Source of the DNA: Prescottella sp. R16
GTDB lineage: Bacteria; Actinomycetota; Actinomycetes; Mycobacteriales; Mycobacteriaceae
Direction: 5' to 3'
Length of the DNA: 64,000 nt
Assembly (NCBI RefSeq): GCF_030656875.1
Contig: NZ_CP130943.1
Coordinates: forward strand, 3,410,001 to 3,474,000
The notes below the pieces were generated by a model. It was not told the origin of the DNA, searched no databases, and was given only the letters and a program-made list of their open reading frames with translations. Positions 7,318 to 17,996 of the stretch are shown here, piece after piece (position 1 is the stretch's first letter; every line of letters begins with the position of its first letter). The position numbers were made by a program, and so were the translations under genes.

Positions 7318-9069
7318 ATGCAGGAACATCGTTATGACGTCGTCATCGTAGGTGCCGGTGGCGCCGGGATGCGCGCGGCCATCGAGGCCGGCCCCCGCGC
7401 TCGCACCGCGGTCCTGACCAAGCTGTACCCGACGCGCTCGCACACCGGTGCAGCTCAGGGCGGCATGTGTGCGGCACTCGCCAACGTCGAGGAAGACAAC
7501 TGGGAGTGGCACACCTTCGACACCGTCAAGGGCGGCGACTACCTCGCCGACCAGGACGCCGTCGAGATCATGGCCAAGGAAGCCATCGACGCGGTCCTCG
7601 ACCTCGAGAAGATGGGTCTCCCCTTCAACCGCACGCCCGAGGGCAAGATCGACCAGCGTCGATTCGGCGGCCACACCCGCGATCACGGTAAGGCCCCGGT
7701 TCGCCGCGCCTGCTACGCCGCCGACCGCACCGGCCACATGATTCTGCAGACGCTGTACCAGAACTGCGTCAAGCACGACGTCGAGTTCTTCAACGAGTTC
7801 TACGCGCTCGACATCGCGCTGACCGAGACCGAGAACGGGCCCGTCGCCACCGGCGTCGTCGCCTACGAGCTCGCCACCGGCGAACTGCACGTCTTCCACG
7901 CGAAGTCGATCGTCTTCGCCACGGGCGGCTCGGGCCGCATGTACAAGACGACGTCCAACGCGCACACCCTCACCGGTGACGGCATGGGCATCATCTTCCG
8001 CAAGGGCCTGCCGCTCGAGGACATGGAGTTCCACCAGTTCCATCCGACGGGACTCGCCGGCCTCGGCATCCTCATCTCGGAGGCCGTCCGCGGCGAGGGT
8101 GGCATTCTCCGCAACGTCGACGGCGAGCGCTTCATGGAGCGCTACGCCCCCACCATCAAGGACCTCGCGCCGCGCGACATCGTCGCCCGCTCGATGGTGC
8201 TCGAGGTGCTCGAAGGCCGTGGTGCCGGTCCGAACAAGGACTACGTCTACATCGACGTCACCCACCTCGGCGAGGACGTGCTCGAGGAGAAGCTCCCCGA
8301 CATCACCGAGTTCGCCCGCACCTACCTGGGTGTCGACCCGGTCACCGAGCTCGTCCCGGTGTACCCCACCTGCCACTACGTGATGGGCGGCATCCCGACC
8401 AACGTCGAGGGCGAGGTGCTGCGGAACAACGAGGACATCGTTCCCGGCCTGTACGCCGCCGGCGAGTGCGCCTGCGTCTCGGTGCACGGCGCGAACCGTC
8501 TGGGCACCAACTCGCTGCTCGACATCAACGTCTTCGGTCGCCGCGCCGGCATCGCCGCCGCAGCGCACGCCGAGAAGACGGACTTCGTGCCTCTGCCCGA
8601 GAACCCGGCCAAGATGGTCGAGGAGTGGCTGGCTCTGATGCTCTCCGACCACGGCCACGAGCGGGTCGCGGACATCCGCACCGAGCTGCAGCAGACCATG
8701 GACAACAACGCGTCCGTGTTCCGCACCGAGGAGACCCTGACCAACGCGCTCAAGGACATCCGTGCCCTCAAGGAGCGCTACAACCACGTCTCCGTGCAGG
8801 ACAAGGGCAAGCGCTACAACAGCGACCTGCTCGAGGCCGTCGAGCTGGGCTTCCTGCTCGAGATGGCCGAGGTCACCGTCGTCGGCGCGCTCAACCGCAA
8901 GGAGTCGCGCGGCGGCCACGCCCGCGAGGACTACCCGGATCGCAACGACGCCGAGTACATGCAGCACACGATGGCGTACAAGGTGGGCACGGACCTGATC
9001 TCCGACATCCGTCTGGACTACAAGCCGGTTGTCCAGACCCGCTACGAGCCGATGGAGCGTAAGTACTGA
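7318..9069 (+). CDS. sdhA: Succinate dehydrogenase flavoprotein subunit
   Basis: A 583-residue FAD subunit that oxidises succinate to fumarate. The N-terminal VVIVGAGGAGMRAAIEA is the dinucleotide fold. RSHTGAAQGG holds the histidine that carries covalent FAD. HPTGLAGLGILISEAVRGEG and HGANRLGTNSLLD are active-site and FAD-binding blocks. The length matches the family. A GGGGAG ribosome site precedes the ATG. Its stop overlaps the sdhB start (TGATG). As part of the TCA cycle and respiratory chain it is peripheral on the cytoplasmic face of the membrane. Confidence 0.97.
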   Translation: MQEHRYDVVIVGAGGAGMRAAIEAGPRARTAVLTKLYPTRSHTGAAQGGMCAALANVEEDNWEWHTFDTVKGGDYLADQDAVEIMAKEAIDAVLDLEKMGLPFNRTPEGKIDQRRFGGHTRDHGKAPVRRACYAADRTGHMILQTLYQNCVKHDVEFFNEFYALDIALTETENGPVATGVVAYELATGELHVFHAKSIVFATGGSGRMYKTTSNAHTLTGDGMGIIFRKGLPLEDMEFHQFHPTGLAGLGILISEAVRGEGGILRNVDGERFMERYAPTIKDLAPRDIVARSMVLEVLEGRGAGPNKDYVYIDVTHLGEDVLEEKLPDITEFARTYLGVDPVTELVPVYPTCHYVMGGIPTNVEGEVLRNNEDIVPGLYAAGECACVSVHGANRLGTNSLLDINVFGRRAGIAAAAHAEKTDFVPLPENPAKMVEEWLALMLSDHGHERVADIRTELQQTMDNNASVFRTEETLTNALKDIRALKERYNHVSVQDKGKRYNSDLLEAVELGFLLEMAEVTVVGALNRKESRGGHAREDYPDRNDAEYMQHTMAYKVGTDLISDIRLDYKPVVQTRYEPMERKY

Positions 9070-9845
9070 TGTCCGCACCTGTCATGGACAAGGACGCACC
9101 CGCGCTGCCGCCCGTTCCCGAGGGCGCTGTCATGGTCACCCTCAAGATCGCCCGGATGAACCCGGAGGACGGCCAGGGATCGCACTGGGATTCCTTCCAG
9201 GTCCCGGCGCTGCCGACCGACCGTCTGCTGAACCTGCTGCTGTACGTGAAGGGCTACCTGGACGGCACGCTGACGTTCCGTCGGTCCTGTGCGCACGGCG
9301 TGTGCGGTTCGGACGCGATGCGGGTCAACGGCGTCAACCGTCTCGCCTGCAAGATCCTGATGAAGGACCTGCTGCCGGCCAACGGCCAGCCGGTCACCAT
9401 CACGATCGAGCCGATCAAGGGTCTTCCGGTGGAGAAGGACCTGGTCGTCGACATGGAGCCGTTCTTCGACGCGTTCCGTGCCGTCAAGCCGTTCCTGATC
9501 ACGTCGGGCAACGAGCCGACGCGTGAGCGGATCCAGTCGCAGGCCGACCGGGCCCGTTTCGACGACACCACCAAGTGCATCCTGTGCGCATGCTGCACCA
9601 CGTCGTGCCCGGTGTACTGGAGCGACGGCAGCTACTTCGGCCCGGCCGCGATCGTGAACGCACACCGCTTCATCTTCGACAGCCGTGACGAGGGTGCCGC
9701 CGAGCGTCTCGACATCCTGAACGACAAGGAAGGCGTGTGGCGCTGCCGCACCACCTTCAACTGCACCGACGCATGCCCCCGCGGCATCCAGGTGACGAAG
9801 GCGATCCAGGAAGTCAAGCGCGCGCTGCTGTTCGCCCGCAACTGA
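9069..9845 (+). CDS. sdhB: Succinate dehydrogenase iron-sulfur subunit
   Basis: A 258-residue subunit that moves electrons from FAD to quinone. The 2Fe-2S ferredoxin domain has RRSCAHGVCGSDAM plus a further cysteine in RLACK. The C-terminal helical domain has CILCACCTTSCPVYW and CRTTFNCTDACPRGI for the 4Fe-4S and 3Fe-4S clusters. All expected cysteines are present. The ATG overlaps the sdhA stop. It is last in the operon, and a strong hairpin follows at 9861-9915. Confidence 0.97.
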   Translation: MSAPVMDKDAPALPPVPEGAVMVTLKIARMNPEDGQGSHWDSFQVPALPTDRLLNLLLYVKGYLDGTLTFRRSCAHGVCGSDAMRVNGVNRLACKILMKDLLPANGQPVTITIEPIKGLPVEKDLVVDMEPFFDAFRAVKPFLITSGNEPTRERIQSQADRARFDDTTKCILCACCTTSCPVYWSDGSYFGPAAIVNAHRFIFDSRDEGAAERLDILNDKEGVWRCRTTFNCTDACPRGIQVTKAIQEVKRALLFARN

Positions 9846-9860
9846 CACACAGCACCACCG

Positions 9861-9915
9861 TTTTGCGCACTTGGCGCGGTCCCGACCCGATCGGAACCGC
9901 GTCAAGTGCGCAAAA
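9861..9915. terminator. 20-bp stem hairpin after sdhB
   Basis: The arms at 9861-9880 and 9896-9915 are complementary over 20 positions with a single G-U pair, around a 15-base loop. There is no clear T-run on the plus side. It sits 15 bases after the sdhB stop and about 50 bases before the dacB start, as expected for the operon terminator. Confidence 0.75.
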
Positions 9916-9968
9916 TGCGTTCAGGGGGTGGGGGCGCCCCGATCCGGCGCCTATCCTGGGGTCTCGTT

Positions 9969-11306
9969 ATGACTGCACTCCCGAAGCCGGTGCGGCAGCG
10001 GACCCTCCCCGCGGCAATCGTCACCATGGCGACCTCCGCCCTCGTCCTCTGCGCAACCGTCACGACTGCTCCTCCCGCGGCCGCACAGCCGCCGCCACCA
10101 GCGGGCACCACGACCACCACTCCCCCTTTCAGCACCCCGAACACCGACGCGTGCCCGCACCGGGAGGTGCCGCCACCGGCGATCGACCTGTCGGAGGTGC
10201 CGCGGCCCGGTGAGACCGCGCCCGCGCCCGTCCCGGTGCCGGCGGACCCTGTCGGCGGCGACGCGCTCGGGGCCTGCGGTCTCGTCACCGCCCCCGGCAC
10301 CCCTCCCCTGCCCGCCGACATCTCGGCGACCGGCTGGACCGTCTCCGACCTCGACACCGGAGAGGTGCTGGCCGCGAAGGACCCGCACGGCCGCTACCGC
10401 CCGGCCAGCACCATCAAGGTGCTGTTGGCGCTCGTCGCGCTCGACGAACTGGACCTGGACACCACCGTCACCGCCGACGCGACCGCCGCCCACATGGAAG
10501 GCAGTTCCGCCGGGCTCGGCGTCGGGGGCACGTACACCAATCTGCAACTGATGCAGGGGCTCGTGCTGCGCTCCGGCAACGACACCGCGCAGGCACTCGC
10601 GGAGCAGCTCGGCGGCGAGCAGGCCACGATCGACAAGATGAACGCGAAGGCCGCGGCGCTGGGCGCGCTGGACACCCGGACGGCGTCCGTGTCGGGTCTG
10701 GACGGCCCGGGCATGTCGACGTCGCCCTACGATCTGGCGCTGTTCTTCCGGGCTGCGCTGGCGAACCCGGTTTTCCGGCAGCTGATCTCGACGCACGAAG
10801 TGCTGTTCCCGGGGCATCCGGCCGATCCGGCGATTCCCGACGACAAGCCCGTCGATCCGTACCCGATCTACAACGACAACCAGCTGCTGGCGAACTATCC
10901 GGGCGCGCTCGGCGGCAAGACCGGCTACACCGACGACGCCCGGCAGACGTTCGTGGGTGCCGCCGAACGGGACGGCCGTCGTCTCGCGGTGACGCTCACG
11001 GCCGCCGACGTGCGGCCGATCCGGCCGTGGGAGCAGGTGGCGCGACTCCTCGACTACGGCTACGCCCTCCCTCCCGGGACGTCGGTGGGCACCCTCGTCG
11101 ACGGTCCACCCGCGGTGGCGCCGTCGACGGTCGCGGTCGCCGGACCGGACACCAGCGGGCCCGGCGGGATGGATCTGGCGTCCGGGTCGGATCTGCCGAA
11201 CAAGGAGGTCGCCGCCCGGGTCGCGGTCGGGCTCGTCGGCACCGGTGTGGTGGTGGGGCTGCTGGCGTGGGCGCGGGCCCTGAGTCGCCGCCGCCGACGG
11301 CACTGA
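9969..11306 (+). CDS. dacB: D-alanyl-D-alanine carboxypeptidase, membrane-anchored
   Basis: A 445-residue low-molecular-weight penicillin-binding protein that trims the terminal D-Ala of peptidoglycan stem peptides. An N-terminal signal peptide ends near AAAAQ at residues 35-40. A Pro/Thr-rich linker follows, then the serine peptidase domain with its three motifs: STIK, SGN and KTG (GGKTGYTDDA). Near the C-terminus a hydrophobic helix (VAVGLVGTGVVVGLLAW) is followed by an Arg-rich tail, giving a membrane anchor. The ATG at 9969 is preferred over the GTG at 9906, which lies in the hairpin and would spoil the signal peptide. It matches the position of dacB1 in mycobacteria. Confidence 0.9.
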   Translation: MTALPKPVRQRTLPAAIVTMATSALVLCATVTTAPPAAAQPPPPAGTTTTTPPFSTPNTDACPHREVPPPAIDLSEVPRPGETAPAPVPVPADPVGGDALGACGLVTAPGTPPLPADISATGWTVSDLDTGEVLAAKDPHGRYRPASTIKVLLALVALDELDLDTTVTADATAAHMEGSSAGLGVGGTYTNLQLMQGLVLRSGNDTAQALAEQLGGEQATIDKMNAKAAALGALDTRTASVSGLDGPGMSTSPYDLALFFRAALANPVFRQLISTHEVLFPGHPADPAIPDDKPVDPYPIYNDNQLLANYPGALGGKTGYTDDARQTFVGAAERDGRRLAVTLTAADVRPIRPWEQVARLLDYGYALPPGTSVGTLVDGPPAVAPSTVAVAGPDTSGPGGMDLASGSDLPNKEVAARVAVGLVGTGVVVGLLAWARALSRRRRRH

Positions 11307-11346
11307 GCAGACGGCACCGAACCGGCGGCGCCGAGTGGGGTGCGGG

Positions 11347-12372
11347 TCACTCCCCGCGCCGGCGCCACAGTCCGGCGAGCCCGAGCGCGGCGAGGGCCCC
11401 CGCACCGGTGAGGGCGGCCGCCTCCTTCGCGGAGACACCGTCCCGGATCTGGACTCGGGGCCGGATGACGGCCGGGTCCGGTGGCGGCACGAACGCGTTC
11501 TCGAGGTTCTCGCGGGCGGTGGCCGCCCACGCGGTCGCGAACAGGATGAGCCGGGCGGTGAGGTTGCTGAACACGAGCAGACCGAGGATGGGGCCGAAGG
11601 CGACACCGGCCGGCCCCTGGCTGACGGACGCCAGGTAGATCGCTCCCACCTGCCGGAAGATCTCGAAGACGATCGCCGCGAAGAATCCGGCGCGGGCGGC
11701 GCTGCGGACGGTGACGGGTTCGCGGGGCATCCGCGCGATCACCCATGTCAGCAGCGCCCACGTCGCGAGCAGGCCGATCACGAGCGACGCGATCCGCAGG
11801 ACGACGCCGATTCCGGTGACGTTCTCGAGCCCGAGCCAGTCGACGACCTGTTTCGCAATGGGCCCGTTGCTCAGCGCGGACAGGCCGAAGGTGACCAGCA
11901 TCGCCAGTCCGAGACCGAGGAGGGCGGCGAAGTCCCGGAGTTTGGTGGTGACGAAGCCGGTCGATTCGTGGGTGTGCTCCCACATCGCGGTGAGCGCGTT
12001 CCGCAGGTTCGCGGTCCAGCCGAGTCCCGCGTAGGCGGCACCGAGCAGGCCCAGGACACCGACGGAGGCCCGCGATTCGATCGCCGAGTCGATGAGACCG
12101 TTGATCGTCTCCCCGAGACCGCCGGGCATGCTCTTGCTCACCTGGTCCTGGATCTCGGTGAGCCAGTCGGCGTTGCCGGCGAGCACGAAACCGGCGACGG
12201 CGAACGCCACCATCAGGATCGGGACGATCGCCAGGATCGTGAAATAGGTGATCCCGGCGGCGTAGTAGTCGCCCTTCTGCTGCTGGTAGCGCCCACCGGC
12301 CCGCACCAGGTGGTCGAGCCACGGCCGCGCCGCTCGTTGCCGGTCGAGAAAGCTGGGTGCGGCGTCGGCCAT
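11347..12372 (-). CDS. YihY/BrkB-family membrane protein
   Basis: A 341-residue integral membrane protein with about six hydrophobic segments. The KGDYYAAGITYFTILAIVPILM block near residue 35 is the hallmark of the YihY/BrkB family (old name RNase BN, which does not reflect its function). The role is unknown; transport or envelope functions have been suggested for relatives. The ATG at 12372 has an AGGAGG ribosome site and starts 8 bases after the trpS stop. The equivalent gene, Rv3335c, is also next to trpS in M. tuberculosis. Confidence 0.85.
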   Translation of the reverse strand: MADAAPSFLDRQRAARPWLDHLVRAGGRYQQQKGDYYAAGITYFTILAIVPILMVAFAVAGFVLAGNADWLTEIQDQVSKSMPGGLGETINGLIDSAIESRASVGVLGLLGAAYAGLGWTANLRNALTAMWEHTHESTGFVTTKLRDFAALLGLGLAMLVTFGLSALSNGPIAKQVVDWLGLENVTGIGVVLRIASLVIGLLATWALLTWVIARMPREPVTVRSAARAGFFAAIVFEIFRQVGAIYLASVSQGPAGVAFGPILGLLVFSNLTARLILFATAWAATARENLENAFVPPPDPAVIRPRVQIRDGVSAKEAAALTGAGALAALGLAGLWRRRGE

Positions 12373-12379
12373 CGACGGG

Positions 12380-13907
<1,528 letters not shown>

Positions 13908-13908
<1 letters not shown>

Positions 13909-14396
13909 CAGCGCATCCTCGTGAACGTCTCGTAGTGGTCGTCGGTGTACCACGCGGAACCGTCGCTGCCGGTGACGATGCGCTCGGCGTCACGGCCGCG
14001 GCCCGGCTGCTTCCGGTTGACGTCCCACTCCTGGTAGCGAACCTTCTGCCCGTCGTTCGACGCGGGCAGCCGCCCCTCGTGGTTGCCGAACGTGCGGCCG
14101 CCCTGGGTGCCGGGGGCGTCGGACGGCGGCCAGCGCCCGGCGTCGACCGCCGCGAGCGTTGCCCACACGGCCTGCGGGATCGTGGAGTCCACGGGCGCCG
14201 TGGTCTTCGGTGACGTGGTCTTCGGTACCGCAGGTTTCGGAGCGGACGACGCCGTGACACTCGTGGTGGTGGTCGTGGCGGCCGCCGTATCGGTGTCCCC
14301 ACCGATCTGGGTGGTGCCGACGAACACCGCGACCGCCAGGCCCGCGAGGGCCACCAGCAGCGCGACGATCGGGTTCTTCGATTTCGGTGCGGCCAT
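13908..14396 (-). CDS. Barnase-like guanyl-specific ribonuclease, membrane-anchored or secreted
   Basis: A 162-residue protein with a short basic start (MAAPKSKN), one hydrophobic helix at residues 9-27, a Thr/Pro-rich linker to about residue 70, and a barnase/RNase F1 domain at the end. Catalytic residues line up with barnase: the Glu in YQEWDV, the two Args in GRGRDAERIV and the His in DDHYETF. It therefore looks active. The helix could be an uncleaved anchor or a signal sequence. It is co-expressed with xthA upstream and its barstar-type inhibitor downstream through TGATG overlaps. Confidence 0.85.
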
Positions 14397-15199
14397 CAGC
14401 GGAACTGGACCGTGACGGGGGCATGGTCGGACCAGCGCTCGGCGTACGTGTCGGCGCGTTCGACGACGGCCTCCTTGGCCCGCTCGGCGAGCGCCGGGGT
14501 GGTGAGGTGGTAGTCGATGCGCCAGCCGGCGTCGGTGTCGAACGCTTTGCCGCGGTACGACCACCACGAGTAGGGGCCGTCGACGTCCGGGTGCAGGCGG
14601 CGGACGACGTCGGTCCAGGTGCCGTCGGCCAGCAGTGCTCCCACCCAGGCCCGCTCCTCCGGCAGGAACCCGGACTTCTTGACGTTGCCCTTCCAGTTCT
14701 TGATGTCCCGCTCGGTGTGGGCGATGTTCCAGTCGCCGCACACGAGTACGTCCCGTCCCGCGGCGGCCGCGGCCTCGGCACTGCGGCCCAGATGCGCGGC
14801 GAACGACGTCATGAACCGCTGCTTCTGCTCCTGTTTGGGGGTGTCGGCCTCCCCCGTCGGCAGGTACAGGCTGCCGACGGTGAGGTCGTCGAAGTCGGCC
14901 TCGAGGTAGCGGCCGGCGTCGGCGAACTCGTCGTCCCCGAAGCCGATGCGCACGGCGTCGGCGGGCCGCCGGGACAGCACCGCCACCCCGTTGCGGCCCT
15001 TCGCGGCCGGTTCCGCGGAGGCGATGTGCCAGCCGGCGTCCAGGGCCGGGGCGAGGGTGTCGCGCAGCTGGTCGTCGGTGGCGCGGGTCTCCTGCAGGCA
15101 GACGACGTCGGCCTGGGAGCCGGCGAGCCATGCGAGCAGTCCCTTGCGGGCCGCGGCGCGGACGCCGTTGACGTTCACGGTGGTGATGATGTGGGGCAC
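14396..15199 (-). CDS. xthA: Exodeoxyribonuclease III / AP endonuclease
   Basis: A 267-residue exonuclease-endonuclease-phosphatase fold protein for base excision repair. Conserved elements in order: VNVNGVRAA, the metal-binding Glu in VVCLQET, GRNGVAVLSR, LVCGDWNIAH, and the C-terminal WRIDYHL and SDHAPV with the catalytic Asp-His. The GTG at 15199 (VPHIITTVNVNGVR) gives the usual length. The MFS gene's stop is 20 bases upstream. Its stop overlaps the ATG of the RNase gene, which makes a curious operon of a DNA repair enzyme with an RNase and its inhibitor. Confidence 0.92.
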   Translation of the reverse strand: MPHIITTVNVNGVRAAARKGLLAWLAGSQADVVCLQETRATDDQLRDTLAPALDAGWHIASAEPAAKGRNGVAVLSRRPADAVRIGFGDDEFADAGRYLEADFDDLTVGSLYLPTGEADTPKQEQKQRFMTSFAAHLGRSAEAAAAAGRDVLVCGDWNIAHTERDIKNWKGNVKKSGFLPEERAWVGALLADGTWTDVVRRLHPDVDGPYSWWSYRGKAFDTDAGWRIDYHLTTPALAERAKEAVVERADTYAERWSDHAPVTVQFR

Positions 15200-15219
15200 G
15201 CGGGCAACCGTAGCGGACG

Positions 15220-16422
15220 TCACCGACGGCGGGCCGTGGCGACGGCGAGCGCCAGCACCGCCAGGCCTGCCGCGGCCAGCCCGGCACCGACGAGGGCGGG
15301 GGCGGTGTAGCCGAAGCCGGCGGCGATGACGACACCCCCGATCCACGCGCCGAACGCGTTGGCGATGTTGAGGGCCGAGTGGTTGAGGGCCGCGGCGAGG
15401 GTCTGGGCGTCGGCGGCGACGTCCATGAGCCGTGTCTGCAGGCCCGGGACGAGCGCCGATCCGGCGACGGCGATGAGGAACAGCACGGGCAGTGCGGTGT
15501 ACGGGTTGCGGGCGGCGACCGCGAACACCGCCAGGACGACGACGAGTGCGGCGAGGACCGTGAACAGGCCGCGGGTGAGGGCCCGGTCGGCGAGCACCCC
15601 GCCGAGCACGTTGCCGGCGACCATGCCGAGCCCGTAGACCATGAGGACGACCGGGACGAGCGTCATCGGCAGCCCCGCCACCTCCGTCATCGTCGACGCG
15701 ACGTACGTGTAGACGGCGAACATGCCGCCGAAGCCGACGGTGCCCACGATCAGCGTCAGCCACACCTGACCGCGTCGCAGGGCACCGAGTTCGGTGCGTG
15801 GATCGCTGGTGCGCAGATCCTGCAGCGGCGGCACCCACGCGCAGATCGCGAGCACGGTCGCCGTGCCGATGACGGCGACGACGGCGAACGCGCTGCGCCA
15901 GCCGAGGTGCTGGCCGATCCAGGCGGCGACCGGCACTCCGATCACGTTGGCGACGGCGAGACCGGCCATCACCGTCGCGACGGCCTTGGCACGCTGCCCG
16001 CGGGCCGCGAGGTGCGCGGCGACGAGCGACGCGACCCCGAAGTAGGCTCCGTGCGGTAGACCGGCCACGAAACGGGCGACCATCAGCCCGCCGTAGTTCG
16101 GGGCGACGATCGCGGCCGCGTTCCCGAGGGTGAACGCCACCATGAGTGCGATGAGCAGCACCTTGCGGGGGGTGCGGGCGGTCAGGGCCGCGATGAGCGG
16201 TGCGCCGACGACGACACCGAGCGCGTACGCGGTGATGACGTGACCGGCGGTCGGTTCGGAGACGCCGAGGCCGCCGGCGATCTGCGGCAGCAGTCCCATC
16301 GCCACGAATTCGGTGGTACCGATACCGAAGCCGCCCATCGCGAGCGCGAACATCGCCCGGCGGCGGACGGTGGACGAGACGACAGGGGTCGAAAGTTCCC
16401 TGGTGGGGAGCGTGCTGGTCAA
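15220..16422 (-). CDS. DHA1-type MFS efflux transporter
   Basis: A 400-residue protein with 12 predicted helices. The GGFGIGTTEFVAMGLLPQIA segment in the first helix marks the AraJ/Cmx-like branch of drug:H+ antiporter-1 carriers. The loop between helices 2 and 3 has the ARTPRK-type basic motif A. The family exports drugs such as chloramphenicol, sugars or nucleosides; the substrate cannot be read from sequence. It is upstream of and probably co-transcribed with xthA. Confidence 0.8.
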   Translation of the reverse strand: MTSTLPTRELSTPVVSSTVRRRAMFALAMGGFGIGTTEFVAMGLLPQIAGGLGVSEPTAGHVITAYALGVVVGAPLIAALTARTPRKVLLIALMVAFTLGNAAAIVAPNYGGLMVARFVAGLPHGAYFGVASLVAAHLAARGQRAKAVATVMAGLAVANVIGVPVAAWIGQHLGWRSAFAVVAVIGTATVLAICAWVPPLQDLRTSDPRTELGALRRGQVWLTLIVGTVGFGGMFAVYTYVASTMTEVAGLPMTLVPVVLMVYGLGMVAGNVLGGVLADRALTRGLFTVLAALVVVLAVFAVAARNPYTALPVLFLIAVAGSALVPGLQTRLMDVAADAQTLAAALNHSALNIANAFGAWIGGVVIAAGFGYTAPALVGAGLAAAGLAVLALAVATARRR

Positions 16423-16490
16423 GAAGAGCCTTCCGCGAATCCTGCGCCGTCGCCTGTGGGCGGCGGACGGGCCAGCCTATCGGGGAAACG

Positions 16491-16527
16491 GAAACGGGAC
16501 GTTCCCGTGTGGGGAACGTCCCGTTTC
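16491..16527 (-). terminator. Perfect 16-bp hairpin after icd
   Basis: The arms at 16491-16506 and 16512-16527 are perfectly complementary around a 5-base loop. The hairpin is 32 bases downstream of the icd stop and ahead of the MFS gene, so it likely ends icd transcription. Confidence 0.8.
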
Positions 16528-16559
16528 GGTACCGCTGTGACGCTACCGGGGCGACGCGA

Positions 16560-17777
16560 CTATGCGCGCGCCTTCTGCAGGTTCTCGTCGAGGGTCGCGA
16601 GGAACTCCTCGGTGGTCTGCCAGCCCTGGTCCGGGCCGATCAGCAGCGCGAGGTCCTTGGTCATCTGGCCGTTCTCGACGGTCTTGACGACGACGTCCTC
16701 GAGCTGGTTCGCGAACTCGATCAGCTCCGGGTTGTTGTCGAGCTTGCCGCGGTGCGCGAGACCACGGGTCCACGCGAAGATCGACGCGATCGGGTTCGTC
16801 GACGTCGGCTTGCCCTGCTGGTGCTGACGGTAGTGGCGGGTGACGGTGCCGTGCGCGGCCTCGGCCTCGACGGTCTTGCCGTCCGGGGTCATCAGCACGG
16901 AGGTCATCAGGCCGAGCGAGCCGTAGCCCTGCGCGACGGTGTCGGACTGGACGTCGCCGTCGTAGTTCTTGCAGGCCCAGACGTAGCCGCCCTCCCACTT
17001 GAGCGAGGAGGCGACCATGTCGTCGATGAGGCGGTGCTCGTAGGTGAGGCCCGCGGCGTCGAACTCGGCCTTGAACTCGTCCTCGTAGATCCGCTGGAAC
17101 TCGTCCTTGAACATGCCGTCGTAGGCCTTGAGGATCGTGTTCTTGGTCGACAGGTAGACCGGGTAGTTCTGCTGCAGGCCGTAGGACAGCGAGGCCCGCG
17201 CGAAGTCCTGGATGGACTTCTTGAAGTTGTACATGCCCATGACGACGCCGCCGTCCTCGGGCATCTTCACGACCTCGTGCTGGATCGGCTCGGAGCCGTC
17301 CTCGGGGGTGAAGGTGAGGGTGACGGTGCCGGCCTGGTGGACCTTGAAGTCGGTGGCGCGGTACTGGTCGCCGAACGCGTGACGGCCGACGATGACCGGC
17401 TTGGTCCAGCCCGGGACCAGACGCGGGACGTTGGAGATCAGGATCGGCGCACGGAAGATGGTGCCGCCCAGGATGTTACGGATGGTGCCGTTCGGGGAAC
17501 GCCACATCTTCTTGAGGCCGAACTCCTCGACGCGAGCCTCGTCCGGCGTGATGGTCGCGCACTTGACGCCGACGCCGTGCTTCTTGATGGCGTTCGCCGA
17601 GTCGATGGTGACCTGGTCGTCGGTGGCATCGCGGTGCTCGATGCCCAGGTCGTAGTACTCGAGATCCACATCGATGTAGGGGTGGATCAGCTTGTCTTTG
17701 ATGAACTGCCAGATGATGCGGGTCATCTCGTCGCCGTCGAGTTCGACGACCTTGCCTTCGACCTTGATCTTGGACAT
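16560..17777 (-). CDS. icd: NADP-dependent isocitrate dehydrogenase
   Basis: A 405-residue dimeric isocitrate dehydrogenase of the eukaryote-like class (Icd1 of mycobacteria). It makes 2-oxoglutarate and NADPH. The start [20 protein letters not shown] is diagnostic. [16 protein letters not shown] holds substrate-binding residues. The catalytic Tyr is in [11 protein letters not shown], and [11 protein letters not shown] contacts NADP. A ribosome site AGGAGGA lies about 9 bases ahead. It precedes the metYX region as icd1 does in M. tuberculosis. Confidence 0.95.
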   Translation of the reverse strand: MSKIKVEGKVVELDGDEMTRIIWQFIKDKLIHPYIDVDLEYYDLGIEHRDATDDQVTIDSANAIKKHGVGVKCATITPDEARVEEFGLKKMWRSPNGTIRNILGGTIFRAPILISNVPRLVPGWTKPVIVGRHAFGDQYRATDFKVHQAGTVTLTFTPEDGSEPIQHEVVKMPEDGGVVMGMYNFKKSIQDFARASLSYGLQQNYPVYLSTKNTILKAYDGMFKDEFQRIYEDEFKAEFDAAGLTYEHRLIDDMVASSLKWEGGYVWACKNYDGDVQSDTVAQGYGSLGLMTSVLMTPDGKTVEAEAAHGTVTRHYRQHQQGKPTSTNPIASIFAWTRGLAHRGKLDNNPELIEFANQLEDVVVKTVENGQMTKDLALLIGPDQGWQTTEEFLATLDENLQKARA

Positions 17778-17806
17778 GGGGGCTTCGCGTCCTCCTAGGA
17801 AGTGTC

Positions 17807-17832
17807 CCTGGCGCCGCTACCTGGGCGCCAGG
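17807..17832 (-). promoter_or_regulatory. Inverted repeat in the icd leader
   Basis: CCTGGCGCC and GGCGCCAGG form a perfect 9-bp inverted repeat with an 8-base loop, 30 bases upstream of the icd start. It could be an RNA hairpin in the leader or an operator. Confidence 0.45.
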
Positions 17833-17996
17833 TCCCCTGGGTATCGGGGGTGCGCAGACCACTTTGTGGGTGAGTCCGCCAACGGTTCGATTATCCAACG
17901 TATCGGTTCGGGCCTCCCGTCACGGAACCGACCCAAACATGACGAGCGTACTGCTATTCGTTCGGATGGCAACCACCGGGCGGGAAACCTCACACC

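Noticed and set aside
6805..9078. 757-residue minus-strand open frame across sdhD and sdhA
   Set aside because: It mirrors highly conserved succinate dehydrogenase genes and shows only shadow composition.
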